A stretch of DNA of 64,000 nucleotides. It comes from Gammaproteobacteria bacterium UBA7310 (GTDB lineage Bacteria; Pseudomonadota; Gammaproteobacteria; Pseudomonadales; Ketobacteraceae). The notes below the pieces were generated by a model. It saw only the letters and a program-made list of their open reading frames with translations. It did no database searches and had not been told where the DNA came from. The translations under genes were made by a program, and so were the position numbers. Positions 27,328 to 36,403 of this stretch are shown one piece after another. How positions within the stretch are numbered: the stretch's first letter is position 1; every line of letters begins with the position of its first letter. The stretch lies in contig DKQK01000057.1 in the NCBI GenBank assembly GCA_002471665.1, forward strand, positions 1 to 64,000, given 5' to 3'.

Positions 27328-27810
27328 ATGAACTCAGTTCCCCGCAGTGCGTTTCGCAATCCCATTCATTTTCTCGCCATCGGGTTGGGCAGCGGCGCGG
27401 CACCCAGGGCACCAGGCACCTTCGGAACCGCAGCGGCGGTGCTACTGTATATTCCCCTGGCCCAGTTGCATCCCTGGTGGTATCTGGCAATGCTGCTGAC
27501 TACAGCACTGGTGGGTATTTACCTGTGTGACAAAACCTCCCGTGACTGGGGCGTGCACGATCACGGTGCCATCGTCTGGGATGAATTTGTGGGGATGTGG
27601 ATCACCCTGTTTTTGATTCCGCCCGTCTGGTATTGGGTATTGCTGGGTTTTCTTCTGTTTCGCCTGTTTGATATCTGGAAGCCCTGGCCGATTCGTTATG
27701 TTGATCGCCAGGTTCACGGTGGCTTTGGCATCATGCTGGACGATATTCTGGCGGGGCTTATGGCCTGGGCTGTATTGTTTCTGTCGGTTCAACTGGTTAC
27801 CGCAATTTGA
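27328..27810 (+). CDS. pgpA: phosphatidylglycerophosphatase A
   Basis: PgpA dephosphorylates phosphatidylglycerophosphate at the inner membrane to give phosphatidylglycerol. The 160-residue protein has GLGSGAAPRAPGTFGT near its N-terminus, DKTSRDWGVHDHGAIVWDEF in the middle, and several membrane segments. The acidic metal-binding residues of the family (in VWDEFVG and DDILAG) are present. It is the last gene of the rib/nusB/thiL run. Confidence 0.94.
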   Translation: MNSVPRSAFRNPIHFLAIGLGSGAAPRAPGTFGTAAAVLLYIPLAQLHPWWYLAMLLTTALVGIYLCDKTSRDWGVHDHGAIVWDEFVGMWITLFLIPPVWYWVLLGFLLFRLFDIWKPWPIRYVDRQVHGGFGIMLDDILAGLMAWAVLFLSVQLVTAI

Positions 27811-27903
27811 TTGTACCTTGAACGGGCTCTGAGCGGATGGCCGGGTTGGTGTCTATACTGATCAGGGTAGCTTCAGTCAGAACCGTCAGGAGGCATGGGT
27901 TGG

Positions 27904-28668
27904 ATGATCGAGCAGGCTAATTACCGAGCATTAGGATGTGCGGAGTGTTCTCAGGGGGAGGCATTGGGGTTTGATTTCAGCATGGCTTTCCAACCCATCG
28001 TGGATATTCGGCAAGGTGTGGTATTTGCCCAGGAGGCGTTGGCCCGTGGGCTGGGGGGGGAATCCGCGGCGACGGTGTTCCGGCATGTGAATCCGGATAA
28101 CCAGTACCGGTTTGACCAGACTTGCCGCGTCAAGGCGATTAAGCTGGCGGCAGAATTGGGGATTCAGAGCAACGTCAGCATCAACTTTATGCCCAATGCC
28201 GTGTATAAACCGGAGCTTTGCATTCGCACCACGCTTAACGCTGCCCAGGATTATGGCTTTCCGGCTGAACGTATTATTTTTGAGTTTACGGAAAACGAGC
28301 GGGTTGCGGATCCGCAACACCTGCTGGACATCATCAATTGCTACAAGAGCCTGGGTTTTAAAACGGCCCTGGATGATTTTGGTGCCGGCTATGCCGGATT
28401 GAACCTGCTCAGCAAGGTGCAGCCGGATTTGCTGAAAATTGATATGGAGTTGGTGCGGGATGTCCACCGGTTGCCGGTCAAGCAAGCCATCGTCAGATCA
28501 ATAGTGGCTATGTGTAATGATCTTGAGGTGGACGTAGTGGCCGAGGGTGTGGAAACAGCCGAGGAGTATGACTTTCTCAAGTCACTGGGCATACATCTGT
28601 ATCAGGGGTATTATTTTTCCAAACCTGCCTTTGAGAGCAACCCTCCGTTGGATGTGTCGTTGCTCTAG
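27904..28668 (+). CDS. EAL-domain cyclic-di-GMP phosphodiesterase
   Basis: This is a stand-alone EAL domain of 254 residues, expected to hydrolyse c-di-GMP to pGpG. The ATG at 27904 lies ten bases after a perfect AGGAGG, whereas the ATG at 27895 is only one base away. Catalytic signatures look complete: QEALARG (the EAL motif), SINFMPNAVY, FEFTENERV, DDFGAGYAG, LLKIDMELV, VVAEGVET and YQGYYFSKP. A short N-terminal segment with a CAEC motif precedes the domain. No sensory domain or membrane segment is present. Confidence 0.93.
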   Translation: MIEQANYRALGCAECSQGEALGFDFSMAFQPIVDIRQGVVFAQEALARGLGGESAATVFRHVNPDNQYRFDQTCRVKAIKLAAELGIQSNVSINFMPNAVYKPELCIRTTLNAAQDYGFPAERIIFEFTENERVADPQHLLDIINCYKSLGFKTALDDFGAGYAGLNLLSKVQPDLLKIDMELVRDVHRLPVKQAIVRSIVAMCNDLEVDVVAEGVETAEEYDFLKSLGIHLYQGYYFSKPAFESNPPLDVSLL

Positions 28669-28818
28669 CGTCTTGCCATCGTTGGGCCATCGATCACCCA
28701 TTGCTAGCGAGTAAAACCTGCTTCTGTGAATTATTCATGTTGGACGATTTCGCCATTGTCCGGCGGGTAGATTCGCCTCCATCATGGCAGCGGTAACCCA
28801 TTAAACAGGAGCAGACCC

Positions 28819-29514
28819 ATGAGTATCATCACCTCTACAGAGCAGGACAACGTGCAAATCATCCAGTGGGACGATGGTAAGGCTAACGCCGTGTCCGCGC
28901 CGTTGTTGCAGGAATTGAATCAGGCCCTGGATCAGGCAGAACGGGATAAGCGGGTGGTGTTGCTGGTGGGGCGTCCCGGGCGTTTTTCTGCCGGCTTCGA
29001 TTTGCAGGTGATGGGGCAGGGTGGTACGGCCATGGCCGAGTTGGTGGTGGGCGGAGCCAGGTTGGCGTTGCGTCTGATGCAGTTTCCCACACCGGTGGTG
29101 ATGGTGTGCAGCGGCCACAGCCTGGCCATGGGTGGCTTGCTGTTGCAGGTGGGGGATTATCGTCTCGGTGTGTCCGGCGACTTTAAAATCGGCTTGAACG
29201 AGGTGGCCATCGGCATGACCATGCCCTGGTTTGGTGTGGAGATTTCCCGTGGCAGGCTACAGCCTTCTCACTTTCAACGCGCCGTCGTGAACTCGGAAAT
29301 CTACACTCCGGAATCGGCGCTGGCGGCGGGGTTTCTTGATCAGGTCTGTGCCCCTGAGGCTATTATGGAGGCGGCAATGCGGGTGTCGGCATCCCTGTCC
29401 CAGCTCAACATGGCGGCCCACCACGCTACAAAATTACGGGTACGGGAACAATGGGCCGCCGCCGTCAGGGGCGGAGTCAGAAAGGATTTTGGTGAGAACG
29501 CACTGCCTCTGTAG
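28819..29514 (+). CDS. enoyl-CoA hydratase/isomerase (crotonase) family protein
   Basis: The 231-residue protein has the crotonase fold. The first oxyanion-hole region is GRFSAGFDLQVM and the second lies in CSGHSLAMGGLLLQVGDYRL. Residues usually acidic for hydratase activity are not obvious, so the precise reaction (hydratase, isomerase or thioesterase-like) cannot be assigned. A good ribosome binding site (AGGAGC) precedes the ATG. It is convergent with the MEST-like hydrolase gene. Confidence 0.88.
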   Translation: MSIITSTEQDNVQIIQWDDGKANAVSAPLLQELNQALDQAERDKRVVLLVGRPGRFSAGFDLQVMGQGGTAMAELVVGGARLALRLMQFPTPVVMVCSGHSLAMGGLLLQVGDYRLGVSGDFKIGLNEVAIGMTMPWFGVEISRGRLQPSHFQRAVVNSEIYTPESALAAGFLDQVCAPEAIMEAAMRVSASLSQLNMAAHHATKLRVREQWAAAVRGGVRKDFGENALPL

Positions 29515-29522
29515 CACCCCGG

Positions 29523-30413
29523 TCACTGGGCTGCTGCGGTAAGAAACTGGCGGTAAGCATCATGCACCTGTTGGGGCGCTTCCCATTGCGGATAGTGGCC
29601 GATGTCCTGCAGCGAGATAATCATTAACGGGTTGCCCACCGCTTCCTTGTAGCGGGCCACCATATGGGCGCCGGAAATGGGATCCATACTGCCATTGATC
29701 AGTCCGATGGGAATGCGCTGCTGTTCCAGTGCCCCTACCCAGCGTGGCCGGTGGTGGCGGCGTTGCTTCATGTAGTCGATCAGTTTGTGCAGCGTGCGGC
29801 GGCCATTGTTGAAATTGATCACCTCCCAAAAGCCGTCTATCAGGGCATCATCCGGCTGGGTGTCGGGGCCGAAGATCCGGCTCATGGTTTTGTACAGGGT
29901 CTGCCTGCCCATGTGGCGGGTCAGAAAAGGGCCAAGGGGGCCGGCCAAGAGCCTCTGGACCAGCCGCGGGCGGTGGGTTTCGGGAAACAGGCCGCCGTTC
30001 AACAAACACAGCGATTGCCATTGTGGTGTGGCCCGTTCGTTCTGGCGCGCCAGCAACTCCTGGGCTACGGTATCGCCGTAATCATGGGAGATAACATGAA
30101 ACCGCTGCAGCCCCAGCTGTGTCACCAGGGCTTCCACAATATCCGCCTGTTCCTGAATGCGATAATGGTATGGATAGGGTTTGTCGGAAAAACCAAAACC
30201 CAACAGATCCAGGGCCACCAGGCGGAAATCGTTTTCCAGCAGCGGCCACAGTTGCTCCCAATCCCAGCTCGATGTGGGGTATCCGTGCAGTAGCAGAATG
30301 CAGGGGCGATCCGTTTGCGCATCCGCGCCGGCGGAATCCACCACAAAGATGCTGTGGCCATTGAGGCGTTTGAGTGTGCCCAATGCCTTCCACTGCCGAG
30401 GGGTAAAATTCAT
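29523..30413 (-). CDS. alpha/beta-hydrolase, MEST/epoxide-hydrolase-like
   Basis: This 296-residue alpha/beta-hydrolase has the oxyanion HGYPTSSWDWEQLWPLLE segment and a nucleophile elbow HVISHDYGDTVAQ. The elbow nucleophile is aspartate (S-H-D-Y-G), as in epoxide hydrolases, haloalkane dehalogenases and the vertebrate MEST protein, not serine. The catalytic histidine is probably in DIGHYPQWEAPQQV near the C-terminus. The natural substrate is unknown. Confidence 0.85.
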   Translation of the reverse strand: MNFTPRQWKALGTLKRLNGHSIFVVDSAGADAQTDRPCILLLHGYPTSSWDWEQLWPLLENDFRLVALDLLGFGFSDKPYPYHYRIQEQADIVEALVTQLGLQRFHVISHDYGDTVAQELLARQNERATPQWQSLCLLNGGLFPETHRPRLVQRLLAGPLGPFLTRHMGRQTLYKTMSRIFGPDTQPDDALIDGFWEVINFNNGRRTLHKLIDYMKQRRHHRPRWVGALEQQRIPIGLINGSMDPISGAHMVARYKEAVGNPLMIISLQDIGHYPQWEAPQQVHDAYRQFLTAAAQ

Positions 30414-30502
30414 GGCGGATCCTGATTATTGTTTTTCGCCAGTTAACATGGCTTGGCGGTGGCTTGTCAAATGCAGGGGCACCGCCAGGCCATGGTCACC
30501 GG

Positions 30503-31987
30503 CTATTTTTTCTGGCCCCGCCGGTTTTCGATACGAGCGATAAAATCCTGCATGATCTGCTCGTACAGCTGGTTTTCCAGAAACCGGTCCTCCACTCCAT
30601 GCTCAATGCTGGGGTTGTCGTTCACCTCGATCACCACGGCGCGATTCCCGGATTGTTTGATATCAACACCATACAGGCTGTTACCGATCAGGCGGGTGGC
30701 CTTGAGGGCGGCATCCAGCACCACTTTAGGGGCTTCGTAGGTGGGCATGGTATCAAAGCCACCGCTGGTGAAGCGGGTGTTCTTGCTGGCGTGGTTGTAG
30801 ATCTGCCAGTGATCCTTGGCCATATAATACCGGCACGCATAGAGCGGCTTGTTGTTGATCACACCAATGCGCCAGTCAAAATCGGTGAACATGAATTCCT
30901 GGGCCAGTACCAGGGCCGACTTCTTGAACAGGTTCTGCAGTTTGGCCTCGAACTCCTCCGGCGTATTTACCTTGAATACGCCCTGTGAAAAAGCACCGTC
31001 GGGAATCTTCAGCACAATGGGAAAACCGATGTCCTCCATGGCGGCCTGTAACGCTGCTTTATCCTGCTTGCTCAGGATATGGGTTTTGGGGGCGGGTACC
31101 TGATTGACGTTAAACAGATCCGTCAGGTAGACCTTGTTGCAACAGCGCAGAATGGAGGTGGGATCATCGATCACCACCATGCCTTCTGATTCGGCTTTTT
31201 TGGCAAAGCGAAAAGTATGATGGTCGATGGCGGTGGTTTCGCGGATAAACAGGGCATCGTACTCTGCCAGGCGCACATAATCCTTGCGGTCAATGATGTC
31301 CACATCAATACCCAGCCGATTACCCTCTTTGATAAAGCGTTTAATGGCCTTGGCATCACTGGGGGGCAGCTTTTCATCCTTGTTGGCCAGAATGGCCAGG
31401 TCATAACGGTACTGCTTGCGTGCTTTGGGGGAACGCCAGATTTTATGACTGAAGCGGTCCAGGGCATCGGCAAAGGCCGTCTGCTGATCGTCGGTTTTGA
31501 GATGATGGGGGGACAGCGCCTGCAATTCGGTAATCTGCCAGCGTTCGGCAAAGCGCAGGCTAACCTGCAGAATGGGGCAGGGAAATTTTTCGAACAGATC
31601 CTTGGCCAGTGACTTGAATTCCGGTTTTTCGGTGGCCCCAAAATAAGTAATGAAGGTGAGATCATTTTCCTTATGGGATTTCTGGATCTCGGAATTGCTG
31701 AGCTCGGTGAGGTCATCCAGATGCAGCGTGTACAACGATTTCTGGTTGAGATCGTTGATCACCCGCAGTGAGGGCATCACATGGTGATCGCGGGCCTCTC
31801 CCAGTAAGGAGCAATAGTACCCTTTGGACAGATACTTGTAACTGCGACACAGATTGATGACCCGGGTCCGGGTTTTCTTTTTGCCATCCTGGCGGCTGAG
31901 GTAAGCATCAAAGGTGATGACGTCTTCAGCGGGGAAATAGGGCGCCCAGTCTTTCAGAGAATCGACGACCACAAGAAGCTGTGACAT
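30503..31987 (-). CDS. RimK-family ATP-grasp ligase with RLAN N-terminal domain
   Basis: The start at 31987 (MSQLLVVVDSLKDWAPYFP) is preferred to an ATG 108 bases upstream, whose extra residues are not family-like. The 494-residue protein has an N-terminal RimK-like ATP-grasp N-terminal (RLAN) domain (about 1-190) and a C-terminal ATP-grasp domain (about 280-480) with GFPIVLKIPDGAFSQGVFKV and the metal motif VVIEVNDNPSIEHGVED. Members link amino acids to carboxylates with ATP. It is divergent from an M14-like peptidase and a GNAT-C39 fusion, a group predicted in the literature to form a peptide-modification system. Confidence 0.88.
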   Translation of the reverse strand: MSQLLVVVDSLKDWAPYFPAEDVITFDAYLSRQDGKKKTRTRVINLCRSYKYLSKGYYCSLLGEARDHHVMPSLRVINDLNQKSLYTLHLDDLTELSNSEIQKSHKENDLTFITYFGATEKPEFKSLAKDLFEKFPCPILQVSLRFAERWQITELQALSPHHLKTDDQQTAFADALDRFSHKIWRSPKARKQYRYDLAILANKDEKLPPSDAKAIKRFIKEGNRLGIDVDIIDRKDYVRLAEYDALFIRETTAIDHHTFRFAKKAESEGMVVIDDPTSILRCCNKVYLTDLFNVNQVPAPKTHILSKQDKAALQAAMEDIGFPIVLKIPDGAFSQGVFKVNTPEEFEAKLQNLFKKSALVLAQEFMFTDFDWRIGVINNKPLYACRYYMAKDHWQIYNHASKNTRFTSGGFDTMPTYEAPKVVLDAALKATRLIGNSLYGVDIKQSGNRAVVIEVNDNPSIEHGVEDRFLENQLYEQIMQDFIARIENRRGQKK

Positions 31988-32187
31988 GGTTTCCTGCTTG
32001 TTGATGAGTAAAGTAAAGATCCGTGTTGGCGCGGATTCAGGGGTTCCGGAAGCGGCCTTGCGTGAAATATTGGATTCAACCTGCGCTAAAAACAAGGGGT
32101 ATTCCCAACTATTTTTAAGCGGTCTTCTGGTAAAAAAACAGGGCCAGGGTTAGTCTGTTTGTTCATCGCAAACAGAGAGTGTAATCC

Positions 32188-33312
32188 ATGCTGTCACCCT
32201 TGCTTTCACAGCGGGAATTGTCCGTTTTTTCAACCTCCTACAGAGCGGCTGAGCAGGCTTTTCTGGGCGCGGTGTCGGCATTGGGGCCCCTGGCCCGGGC
32301 CCGCGCGCTGCCTTATGTGGGCCGTGGCCCCGCTGACGAGGCGCTGGCCACGCAGCAGGTCTGGATCGGTGATCCGGAGGCCAGGCAGGTGCTGGTGTTA
32401 TTGTCGGCGGTGCATGGTGTGGAAGGCTTCTGTGGCTCCGCCGTACAGCAGGATCTGGTGCGGCGCCTGTCCAGCGGGCAAATAACGCTGCCGCCGGGGC
32501 TGGCCGTTCTGCTGGTGCACGGGGTGAATCCCTGGGGCTTTGCCTGGTGCCGGCGGGTGGATGAGCAGGGCATTGATGTGAACCGTAACTTTGTTGATTT
32601 CTCGCAGCCGCTGCCGGACAACCCCGGTTATCGAGAGCTGGCCCAGGCGCTGGTGCCTACAGAGGCAGAGCCCGATGCAGAGCTGCTGGTGCGCAATGAA
32701 CAGCAGCTGATGGCGTATCTGCAGCAACATGGGCAGTTTGATTATGAGCTGGCGGTGAGCGGAGGCCAGTACGAGTTTGCCGATGGCCTGTTTTATGGTG
32801 GGCAGGGCAAGAGCCAGGCGCGCCTGAACCTGGAGCAGGTGTTGCAGGAGCTGGATTGCGCTGCCCGCGATGTGGCGGTCATTGATCTGCACACTGGCCT
32901 GGGCCCCTATGGCCATGGTGAGTTGATTTGCGATCATCCCCTGGCAAGCCCGGGGCTGGCTACGGCGCAACACTGGTATGGTGATGCCGTTACCATCCCG
33001 GCGGGCGGGGACAGTTGTTCGGTGCCGAAAACCGGGCTGGTGGATTATGCCTTTCATCAGGTGATGGGGCCGCGCAGCTGTTACGTTACCCTGGAGTTCG
33101 GTACCTATCCCATTGCCGAACTGCTGCGTTGTCTGCGGGAGGATCATCGGGTGCGCAAACCCGGTCAGCAGGCAGCGTCCAATGAGAGCGAGCGTGTGCG
33201 CCTGCAATTGTTAAAGCAGTTTTATCCGGCGCAGCCACAATGGCAAACGCTGGTGCTGTTGCGTGGTCGGCAGGTGATTCAATTGGCCTGCCAGGGCTTG
33301 ATGAATGGTTGA
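32188..33312 (+). CDS. DUF2817 / M14-like zinc carboxypeptidase
   Basis: The 374-residue protein matches the DUF2817 branch of M14 metallocarboxypeptidases. The zinc site is visible as HGVEGFCGSA (H and E, about residue 73) and DLHTGLGPYGHGE (the third ligand histidine, about 233), and a conserved acidic residue is in YVTLEFGTYP. No signal peptide is seen, so it should act in the cytoplasm. It overlaps the next gene by eight bases, so the two are coupled. Confidence 0.85.
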   Translation: MLSPLLSQRELSVFSTSYRAAEQAFLGAVSALGPLARARALPYVGRGPADEALATQQVWIGDPEARQVLVLLSAVHGVEGFCGSAVQQDLVRRLSSGQITLPPGLAVLLVHGVNPWGFAWCRRVDEQGIDVNRNFVDFSQPLPDNPGYRELAQALVPTEAEPDAELLVRNEQQLMAYLQQHGQFDYELAVSGGQYEFADGLFYGGQGKSQARLNLEQVLQELDCAARDVAVIDLHTGLGPYGHGELICDHPLASPGLATAQHWYGDAVTIPAGGDSCSVPKTGLVDYAFHQVMGPRSCYVTLEFGTYPIAELLRCLREDHRVRKPGQQAASNESERVRLQLLKQFYPAQPQWQTLVLLRGRQVIQLACQGLMNG

Positions 33313-34492
33313 TAACAATGTTCGTCTGCGCCCTGCAACGCTGCAGGATCTGGATCAACTGGTGGCACTGGAGTTGAGTTGCTTCGATTCCGATCGCATG
33401 AGTAAACGCAGTTTCAAGCATCAGTTGCAGCAGGATCATAACCTGTTGCTGGTGGCTGAAAAAACAGTGGAAAAACACCAGGGTAGTGACCATGCTCCGC
33501 CGTTGCTGGGGTATGTGTTGGTGTTTATGCGCCAGGGCACCAGCCTGGCCCGCCTGTATTCCATTGCCGTTTCCCCCGCGGCCCACGGTTTGGGGATCGG
33601 GCGCCGCATGCTGGAAGAGGCGGAGGAGGATGCCGCAGAAGAAGGGCGTATGTTCATGCGCCTGGAGGTGCGGCGCGACAACCAGGCGGCGATCCAGCTC
33701 TACCAGCGTTTGGGCTATCGCCAGTTCGGACTGTACACGGATTATTATGAAGATCACGCCGATGCCCTGCGTTTCCAGAAGCGGATCATTCCCCATGAGC
33801 GTTTGGAGGAGCATCTGGCCGAGCCCAGTGAGCGGGTGGCCTATTACGCCCAAACCACTGATTTTACCTGTGGCGCCGCCTCGTTATTGATGGCCATGAA
33901 TGACCTGGATGAATCCGTAATCTGTGACCGGCGCTCAGAGTTACAGATCTGGCGTGAGGCCACCACCATCTTCATGACCTCCGGCCATGGTGGGTGCGGG
34001 CCCCACGGTTTGGCCTATGCCGCCGCCAAGCGCGGTTTTAACGTGGATGTTTATGTTAACCAGCCGGGCCCGCTGTTTACCGAAGGGGTGCGCAACGACA
34101 GTAAGAAGCAGGTGCTGGAACTGGTGCATCATGACTTTCTGGAGAAGCTGACAGAGCTGCAGGTGCCGTTGCACCAGGAGGTCCTGTCGCTGGCGCGCAT
34201 GAAATGGTTGCTGGACGACAACGCGTTGCCGTTGGTGCTTATCAGCACCTATCGCTTCGACCGGCGCAAGGCACCCCACTGGGTGCTGTTGGTGGATATG
34301 GACGATGACTTTGTCTATATTAATGATCCGGACATCGACGAAAATGAGCAGAGTTCCCAGCTGGACAAGCATTATCTGCCCATCCCCAGAGACAGCTTTG
34401 AAATGATGCTGTACTTTGGCCAGAACCGTTTGCGTTGTGCTGTGGTTGTCAGGGCGGGCCACAGCCATGCAGGGCGCTTCAAAACAGAATAA
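33305..34492 (+). CDS. GNAT acetyltransferase - C39-like peptidase fusion
   Basis: The N-terminal half (about 1-165) is a GNAT domain with ARLYSIAVSPAAHGLGIGRR as the acetyl-CoA loop. The C-terminal half (about 175-390) is a C39-like cysteine-protease fold with TDFTCGAASLLMAM (cysteine nucleophile), GHGGCGPHGLAYAAAKRGF and HWVLLVDMDDDFVYIND (histidine and aspartate). This two-domain arrangement beside a RimK/RLAN ligase and a DUF2817 enzyme is a recurring gene group. Together they may make, acetylate and process a peptide-like product, but this is inference. Confidence 0.87.
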   Translation: MVDNNVRLRPATLQDLDQLVALELSCFDSDRMSKRSFKHQLQQDHNLLLVAEKTVEKHQGSDHAPPLLGYVLVFMRQGTSLARLYSIAVSPAAHGLGIGRRMLEEAEEDAAEEGRMFMRLEVRRDNQAAIQLYQRLGYRQFGLYTDYYEDHADALRFQKRIIPHERLEEHLAEPSERVAYYAQTTDFTCGAASLLMAMNDLDESVICDRRSELQIWREATTIFMTSGHGGCGPHGLAYAAAKRGFNVDVYVNQPGPLFTEGVRNDSKKQVLELVHHDFLEKLTELQVPLHQEVLSLARMKWLLDDNALPLVLISTYRFDRRKAPHWVLLVDMDDDFVYINDPDIDENEQSSQLDKHYLPIPRDSFEMMLYFGQNRLRCAVVVRAGHSHAGRFKTE

Positions 34493-34592
34493 AAGGCCGC
34501 GTTGCCAAAGTCCGCATTGCCAAAGACCGCATTGCAGAGCCAGGCACGGCCAAACCGAATTGACGCAGAACAACAACTAAGGGCTGTATCGG

Positions 34593-35669
34593 GTGAATTT
34601 CCCCTTTCCCATTATCGATCCCCATATTCATCAGTGGGATCTGCTCAATACACCACGTATTCTGACCTGGCCGAAACGCCTGTTGGGGTGGAACCGCTAT
34701 CTGTACGAATCCGCCATTCGCCTGGGGGCCAGTGAAACCGATAAACGTTACGTGGGGCGGCCGGATTTTGTTGCCCATAATTATCTACCGGCGGATTACG
34801 CAGCCGATGCCGCCGACCTGCCCGTTACCCAGGTTGTGCACGTTGAAGCGGAATGGCGTGATCGCAAGGGTTTGGGGCCGGCCCAGGAAACCCGTTGGCT
34901 GGAGCAGCTTTTTGGCGACAGTACCCCGGGCCTGGGGGCGGTGGTGGGTTATGTGGGGCTGGAGCAAGCCAACGCCGCCCAGCTGATTACGGCCCATATA
35001 CAGGCCAGCACAAGGTTTAGCGGTGTGCGACAGATGCTGGCGTTTGATCTGGATGACGGCATCATGCGTTTCTGCCCGCGCCCCTATCTTTCCCGTGATC
35101 ATCACTGGCGTCGGGGCCTGGCGTTGCTGGAACAGCACAATCTGAGTTTTGATGCCTGGTTTTTCCATCATCAGCTGGATGAGCTGGTGGCACTGGCGAA
35201 AGATTTTCCCGGTATCACTTTTGTGCTGGATCACATGGGAACGCCCATCGGTGTTGGCGGACAGTTCTCTTCCTATGGCCGCACCGCCGAGGCCCGTGAC
35301 GTGATTTTGCGAACCTGGCAGATGCACCTTAATGAGCTGGCGGAGTTACCCAATGTGATGGTGAAACTGTCGGGTATGTTCATGCCGGTACTGGGCTGGG
35401 GGTTTGAGCACCGCGTTACCGCACCCTCACCACAGGAACTGATGGACAAGGCCGGGCCACTGTTTGATTTTGTACTGCAGACGTTCGGTGTTGAGCGCTG
35501 CATGTTTGCCTCGAATTTTCCCATGGACAAAGTGTCCCTGTCGTTGCGCCAGCTGTATGAATTTTACCGGGCGCTGGTGTCAGCTTATCCGGAGGCCAGC
35601 CAGCGTAAACTGTTTCATGATAATGCAGCCCGCGTTTATCGGATTGGCCTGCCCCCATTAGGCGAGTGA
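34593..35669 (+). CDS. amidohydrolase-2 family metal-dependent hydrolase
   Basis: The 358-residue TIM-barrel protein starts at GTG (MNFPFPIIDPHIHQWDLLN), giving the HxH metal motif at the end of strand 1. Further conserved elements are VHVEAEW, FVLDHMGTPIG and CMFASNFPMDKVS, as in 2-pyrone-4,6-dicarboxylate lactonase and related amidohydrolases. The substrate is not evident. It overlaps the upstream in-frame start option of the response regulator gene. Confidence 0.87.
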   Translation: MNFPFPIIDPHIHQWDLLNTPRILTWPKRLLGWNRYLYESAIRLGASETDKRYVGRPDFVAHNYLPADYAADAADLPVTQVVHVEAEWRDRKGLGPAQETRWLEQLFGDSTPGLGAVVGYVGLEQANAAQLITAHIQASTRFSGVRQMLAFDLDDGIMRFCPRPYLSRDHHWRRGLALLEQHNLSFDAWFFHHQLDELVALAKDFPGITFVLDHMGTPIGVGGQFSSYGRTAEARDVILRTWQMHLNELAELPNVMVKLSGMFMPVLGWGFEHRVTAPSPQELMDKAGPLFDFVLQTFGVERCMFASNFPMDKVSLSLRQLYEFYRALVSAYPEASQRKLFHDNAARVYRIGLPPLGE

Positions 35670-35677
35670 GGGAAAGT

Positions 35678-36382
35678 GTGAGTACAACCAGCGATATTAA
35701 GAATGCCTGTATCCTGCTGGTGGAAGATCATCAGCAGCTGGCGGAAACCACTCTGGATTTTCTCGAGGCAGCCGGTTTCGAAACCGACTACGCGGCGGAT
35801 GGCTTGAGTGCACTGCAGCTGGCGGCGGGTAACAGTTATGATGCCATCGTTCTGGATGTGATGTTGCCGGGGGTGGACGGCTTTACGGTTTGCCAGCGAT
35901 TGCGGCGGGAACAGGGCAGCGATGTGCCGATTTTGATGCTGACGGCGCGGGATCAACTGGAAGACAAGTTGGAAGGATTCCAGATGGGGACCGATGATTA
36001 TCTGGTGAAACCCTTTGATATGCCGGAACTGGCTGCGCGCCTCATGGCCATGGTACGGCGTCAGCGCGGAGAGTTGGCGGCCAACCGGTTACAGGTGGCC
36101 GACCTGGTGCTGGATGCCGGTACCTTTGAGGTGATGCGTGCCAACCAGGTTATTTCGTTGTCCCCCACCTGTTTCCGGATTCTGAAAATACTGATGCGGG
36201 AGTCACCGCGCCTGGTTACCCGGGAATCGCTGGAGCAGGAGCTGTGGGGAGATACGCCGCCGGACAGCGATACCCTGCGCAGTCATCTGTACAAACTGCG
36301 CCAGGCCATTGATAAGCCATTTGACACAGCGCTGCTGCAAACCATCCCCGGGCAGGGTTTTAAACTGGCGGTCATGCGTTGA
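35678..36382 (+). CDS. OmpR-family response regulator
   Basis: The receiver domain (about 10-125) has the acidic pair LLVEDHQQ, the phosphorylated aspartate in AIVLDVMLPGVDGF, and the conserved lysine in DDYLVKPFDMPELAARL. The C-terminal winged helix (about 135-230) ends in DTLRSHLYKLRQAI and IPGQGFKLAV. The GTG at 35678 lies after GAGGGA and is preferred to the GTG at 35666. Its likely partner kinase lies tail-to-tail on the other strand, 21 bases away. Confidence 0.92.
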   Translation: MSTTSDIKNACILLVEDHQQLAETTLDFLEAAGFETDYAADGLSALQLAAGNSYDAIVLDVMLPGVDGFTVCQRLRREQGSDVPILMLTARDQLEDKLEGFQMGTDDYLVKPFDMPELAARLMAMVRRQRGELAANRLQVADLVLDAGTFEVMRANQVISLSPTCFRILKILMRESPRLVTRESLEQELWGDTPPDSDTLRSHLYKLRQAIDKPFDTALLQTIPGQGFKLAVMR

Positions 36383-36403
36383 ACCACAAGCCGTCCACCC
36401 TTT

